In this document: piece after piece, positions 62,541-64,000 of the stretch
Layout: every line of letters starts with the position of its first letter
Position numbering within the stretch: the stretch's first letter is position 1
Assembly (NCBI RefSeq): GCF_018866325.1
Contig: NZ_CP076457.1
Coordinates: forward strand, 806,001 to 870,000
Length of the DNA: 64,000 bases
From: Streptomyces sp. YPW6
Lineage (GTDB): Bacteria; Actinomycetota; Actinomycetes; Streptomycetales; Streptomycetaceae
Direction: 5' to 3'
Position numbers and translations under genes: made by a program
Notes under the pieces: model-generated
What the model saw: only the letters and a program-made list of their open reading frames with translations
Databases searched by the model: none
Told to the model about the DNA's origin: nothing

Positions 62541-63779
62541 GTGCCAGCTGATGTGACCGCCGTCGATGCGGTCATCGTCGGGGCCGGGGCGGCCGGTCTG
62601 AGCCTGGCTCACCATCTGTGCGCGCCGGGCGGCCGCCCCCTGTCCGTGGTCCTCGTCGACGCGCCGCCCGGTCGCCTGAGTCCACCGCGGCGGACCTGGT
62701 GCTTCTGGGAGCCCGAGCCAGGGCCCTACGACGCGTCGCTGGCAGCCTCCTGGTCCCGGCTGCGGGTGCGCACCGCCGACGGGGGGTCCGTGGTGGCCCG
62801 GCTGCCGCGGCTGCGCTACAAGATGCTCCGTTCCGACGACTTCGAGGCCCTCGTGCTCCGGCGGCTCTCCCGCGCACCCGGGGTGCGCCGGATGACAGCC
62901 ACGGTGCACTCGGTCCGCGACCTGCCCGGCGGCGGGGCCGAGGTCCTCGTCCGGGACGGCTCCGGAGAACGCCCCCTGGTCCGTGGCCGGTACGTCTTCG
63001 ACTCCCGGCCGCCCCCGGTTCTGCCGCCCGCCCGCACCACCCTGCTCCAGCACTTCTCCGGCTGGTTCGTCAGGACCGAACGGCCGGTGTTCGACCCGGC
63101 CGTGCCGGATCTGATGGACTTCCGCACCTCGCAGCCCGAGCGGGGCCTGTCCTTCGGATACGTCCTCCCGCTCGATCCGCACACCGCGCTCGTCGAGTAC
63201 ACGGAGTTCTCCCCCGCGCCGCTGACCTCCGACGGCTACCGACAAGCCCTGGACCGGTACACCCAGGACGTCCTCGGCCTGGGAACGTTCGAGGTGACGG
63301 CGCGTGAGCACGGTGTCATCCCCATGACCGACGGCCGCTTCCCACGGCGCGTCGGGCGTTCGGTCCACCGGATCGGCACCGCGGGCGGCGCGACCCGCCC
63401 CTCGACGGGATACACCTTCGCCGCAATCCAGCGGCAGAGCCGTGCCGTCGCCGCCCGACTGCGCGCGGGCACGCCCCTGCGGATGCCGCCCGCCCACCGG
63501 CCGCGGGCGCGGGCGATGGACTCGGTGCTGCTGCGGGCACTCCACACCGGAAGGATCAACGGCCCGGACTTCTTCGGCCGCCTCTTCAGCGGCGTGCCCG
63601 CCGAACGGCTGCTCACCTTTCTGGACGGCGGCTCCCGGTGGTACGAGGACCTCCTCATCGGGGTACGCACACCCGTCGCTCCCATGCTGCGGACCGTCGT
63701 CGAACTCCCCTTCGTCCCTCGCCGTCCGCCCCGGCCCCTCCCCCCACCGCCCGCCCGTCCGGAAGAGAGCAGCTCATGA
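62541..63779 (+). CDS. crtY: lycopene beta-cyclase
   Basis: Flavoprotein of 412 residues that cyclises the ends of lycopene to beta-carotene. Start GTG after GGGAGGGG. The FAD/NAD-binding motif is AVIVGAGAAGLSLAHHL; PPRRTWCFWEPEPGPYD, FDSRPPP, LLQHFSGWFVRTERPVFDP and the DFRTSQPERGLSFGYVLPLD block are specific for CrtY-type cyclases, as is GGATRPSTGYTFAAIQRQS. The stop overlaps the next gene by ATGA. In Streptomyces crtY, crtT and crtU form the part of the pathway leading to isorenieratene. Confidence 0.94.
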   Translation: MPADVTAVDAVIVGAGAAGLSLAHHLCAPGGRPLSVVLVDAPPGRLSPPRRTWCFWEPEPGPYDASLAASWSRLRVRTADGGSVVARLPRLRYKMLRSDDFEALVLRRLSRAPGVRRMTATVHSVRDLPGGGAEVLVRDGSGERPLVRGRYVFDSRPPPVLPPARTTLLQHFSGWFVRTERPVFDPAVPDLMDFRTSQPERGLSFGYVLPLDPHTALVEYTEFSPAPLTSDGYRQALDRYTQDVLGLGTFEVTAREHGVIPMTDGRFPRRVGRSVHRIGTAGGATRPSTGYTFAAIQRQSRAVAARLRAGTPLRMPPAHRPRARAMDSVLLRALHTGRINGPDFFGRLFSGVPAERLLTFLDGGSRWYEDLLIGVRTPVAPMLRTVVELPFVPRRPPRPLPPPPARPEESSS

Positions 63780-64000
63780 CCCTGTTGCGCGGCGACGCAC
63801 TGTCCGAAGCCTTCGACCGGGGCTCCGCGGCCTACGACCGGCTCGTCGGGGCCAGTCCCGGATACCACGCCCACCTGCACCGCTCCGCGCGACGGCTCGG
63901 CCTGGCGGACGGCGGTGCGGGAATGCGCGTCCTGGACCTGGGGTGCGGTACCGGCGCCTCCACCGAGGCGCTGGCCGCCGCCGCTCCGCTCGCCCGTTTG
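63776..64000 (+). CDS. crtT: CrtT-like methyltransferase, N-terminal part
   Basis: SAM-dependent methyltransferase gene running off the right edge; 75 codons are visible. It reads SEAFDRGSAAYDRLVGASPG and then the SAM motif VLDLGCGTGASTEALA. The ATG overlaps the crtY stop by four bases, the order known from Streptomyces carotenoid clusters (crtY, crtT, crtU). Its role in the pathway is not well established; it is not required for the ring desaturation carried out by CrtU. Confidence 0.85.
   Translation, partial: MTLLRGDALSEAFDRGSAAYDRLVGASPGYHAHLHRSARRLGLADGGAGMRVLDLGCGTGASTEALAAAAPLARL

Overview
The window is high-GC actinobacterial chromosome, almost certainly Streptomyces. The evidence is strong G/C third-position bias, GTG starts with GGAGG-type ribosome binding sites, many 1-4 base start/stop overlaps, and gene sets with recognisable S. 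coelicolor counterparts (a SCO3242-type prenyltransferase, a fused SecDF, an MreB-like short actin, crtY-crtT). About 54 genes, one tRNA and one decayed mobile element can be supported.

Layout. 1-2.8 kb: end of a ribose-type sugar ABC operon with its LacI repressor and twin operators. 3.3-4.8 kb: exported CHRD-domain protein plus class F-like sortase. 5.2-8.5 kb: small integrative-element relic between a 24-base copy of a tRNA-Leu 3' end and the intact tRNA-Leu(GAG). It carries an XRE regulator, a glycine-rich-domain-like protein, a methyltransferase and broken replication and integrase genes. 8.7-10 kb: DUF2254 membrane protein. 10.1-19.3 kb (minus strand): a tightly overlapping eight-gene operon of ebo type: inositol-3-phosphate synthase, EboC prenyltransferase, TIM-barrel protein, EboA, EboB (TatD), EboE, EboF and a Tat-exported TIM-barrel protein. 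No EboD-like cyclase is present and a myo-inositol phosphate synthase stands first.

19.4-31 kb (minus strand): a carbohydrate locus made of a ROK repressor, ABC ATPase, permease, Tat-lipoprotein binding protein, Gfo/Idh/MocA oxidoreductase, TIM-barrel isomerase and a giant secreted protein with sugar dehydrogenase, PKD, CBM, ThuA and DUF1080 domains. The enzyme set suggests 3-keto-glycoside metabolism. 31-45 kb: KAS III-like enzyme, fdhD, a bile-acid-type symporter with a LysR gene, acyl-CoA ligase, aldo/keto reductase, ricin-type lectin, methyltransferase/AraC pair, NmrA-type reductase, LysR, pterin dehydratase and an XRE regulator. 45-52 kb: fused SecDF, a small exported protein, MreB-like actin and a second NAD-dependent DNA ligase. 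52-62 kb: LacI regulator, membrane-bound phosphatase-like protein, metallo-hydrolase/DedA pair, a degenerate aminotransferase, PAP2-diacylglycerol kinase fusion, methyltransferase, GNAT and VOC proteins. 62.5-64 kb: start of a carotenoid operon, crtY-crtT.

Three genes (eboC, the small exported protein before secDF, the aminotransferase) are continuous only if a reading-frame change is allowed inside very GC-rich sequence; real mutation or assembly error cannot be told apart here. Several short tandem-repeat arrays (42, 37, 18, 15, 7 and 6 bp) sit in promoter regions, gene starts and intergenic gaps.
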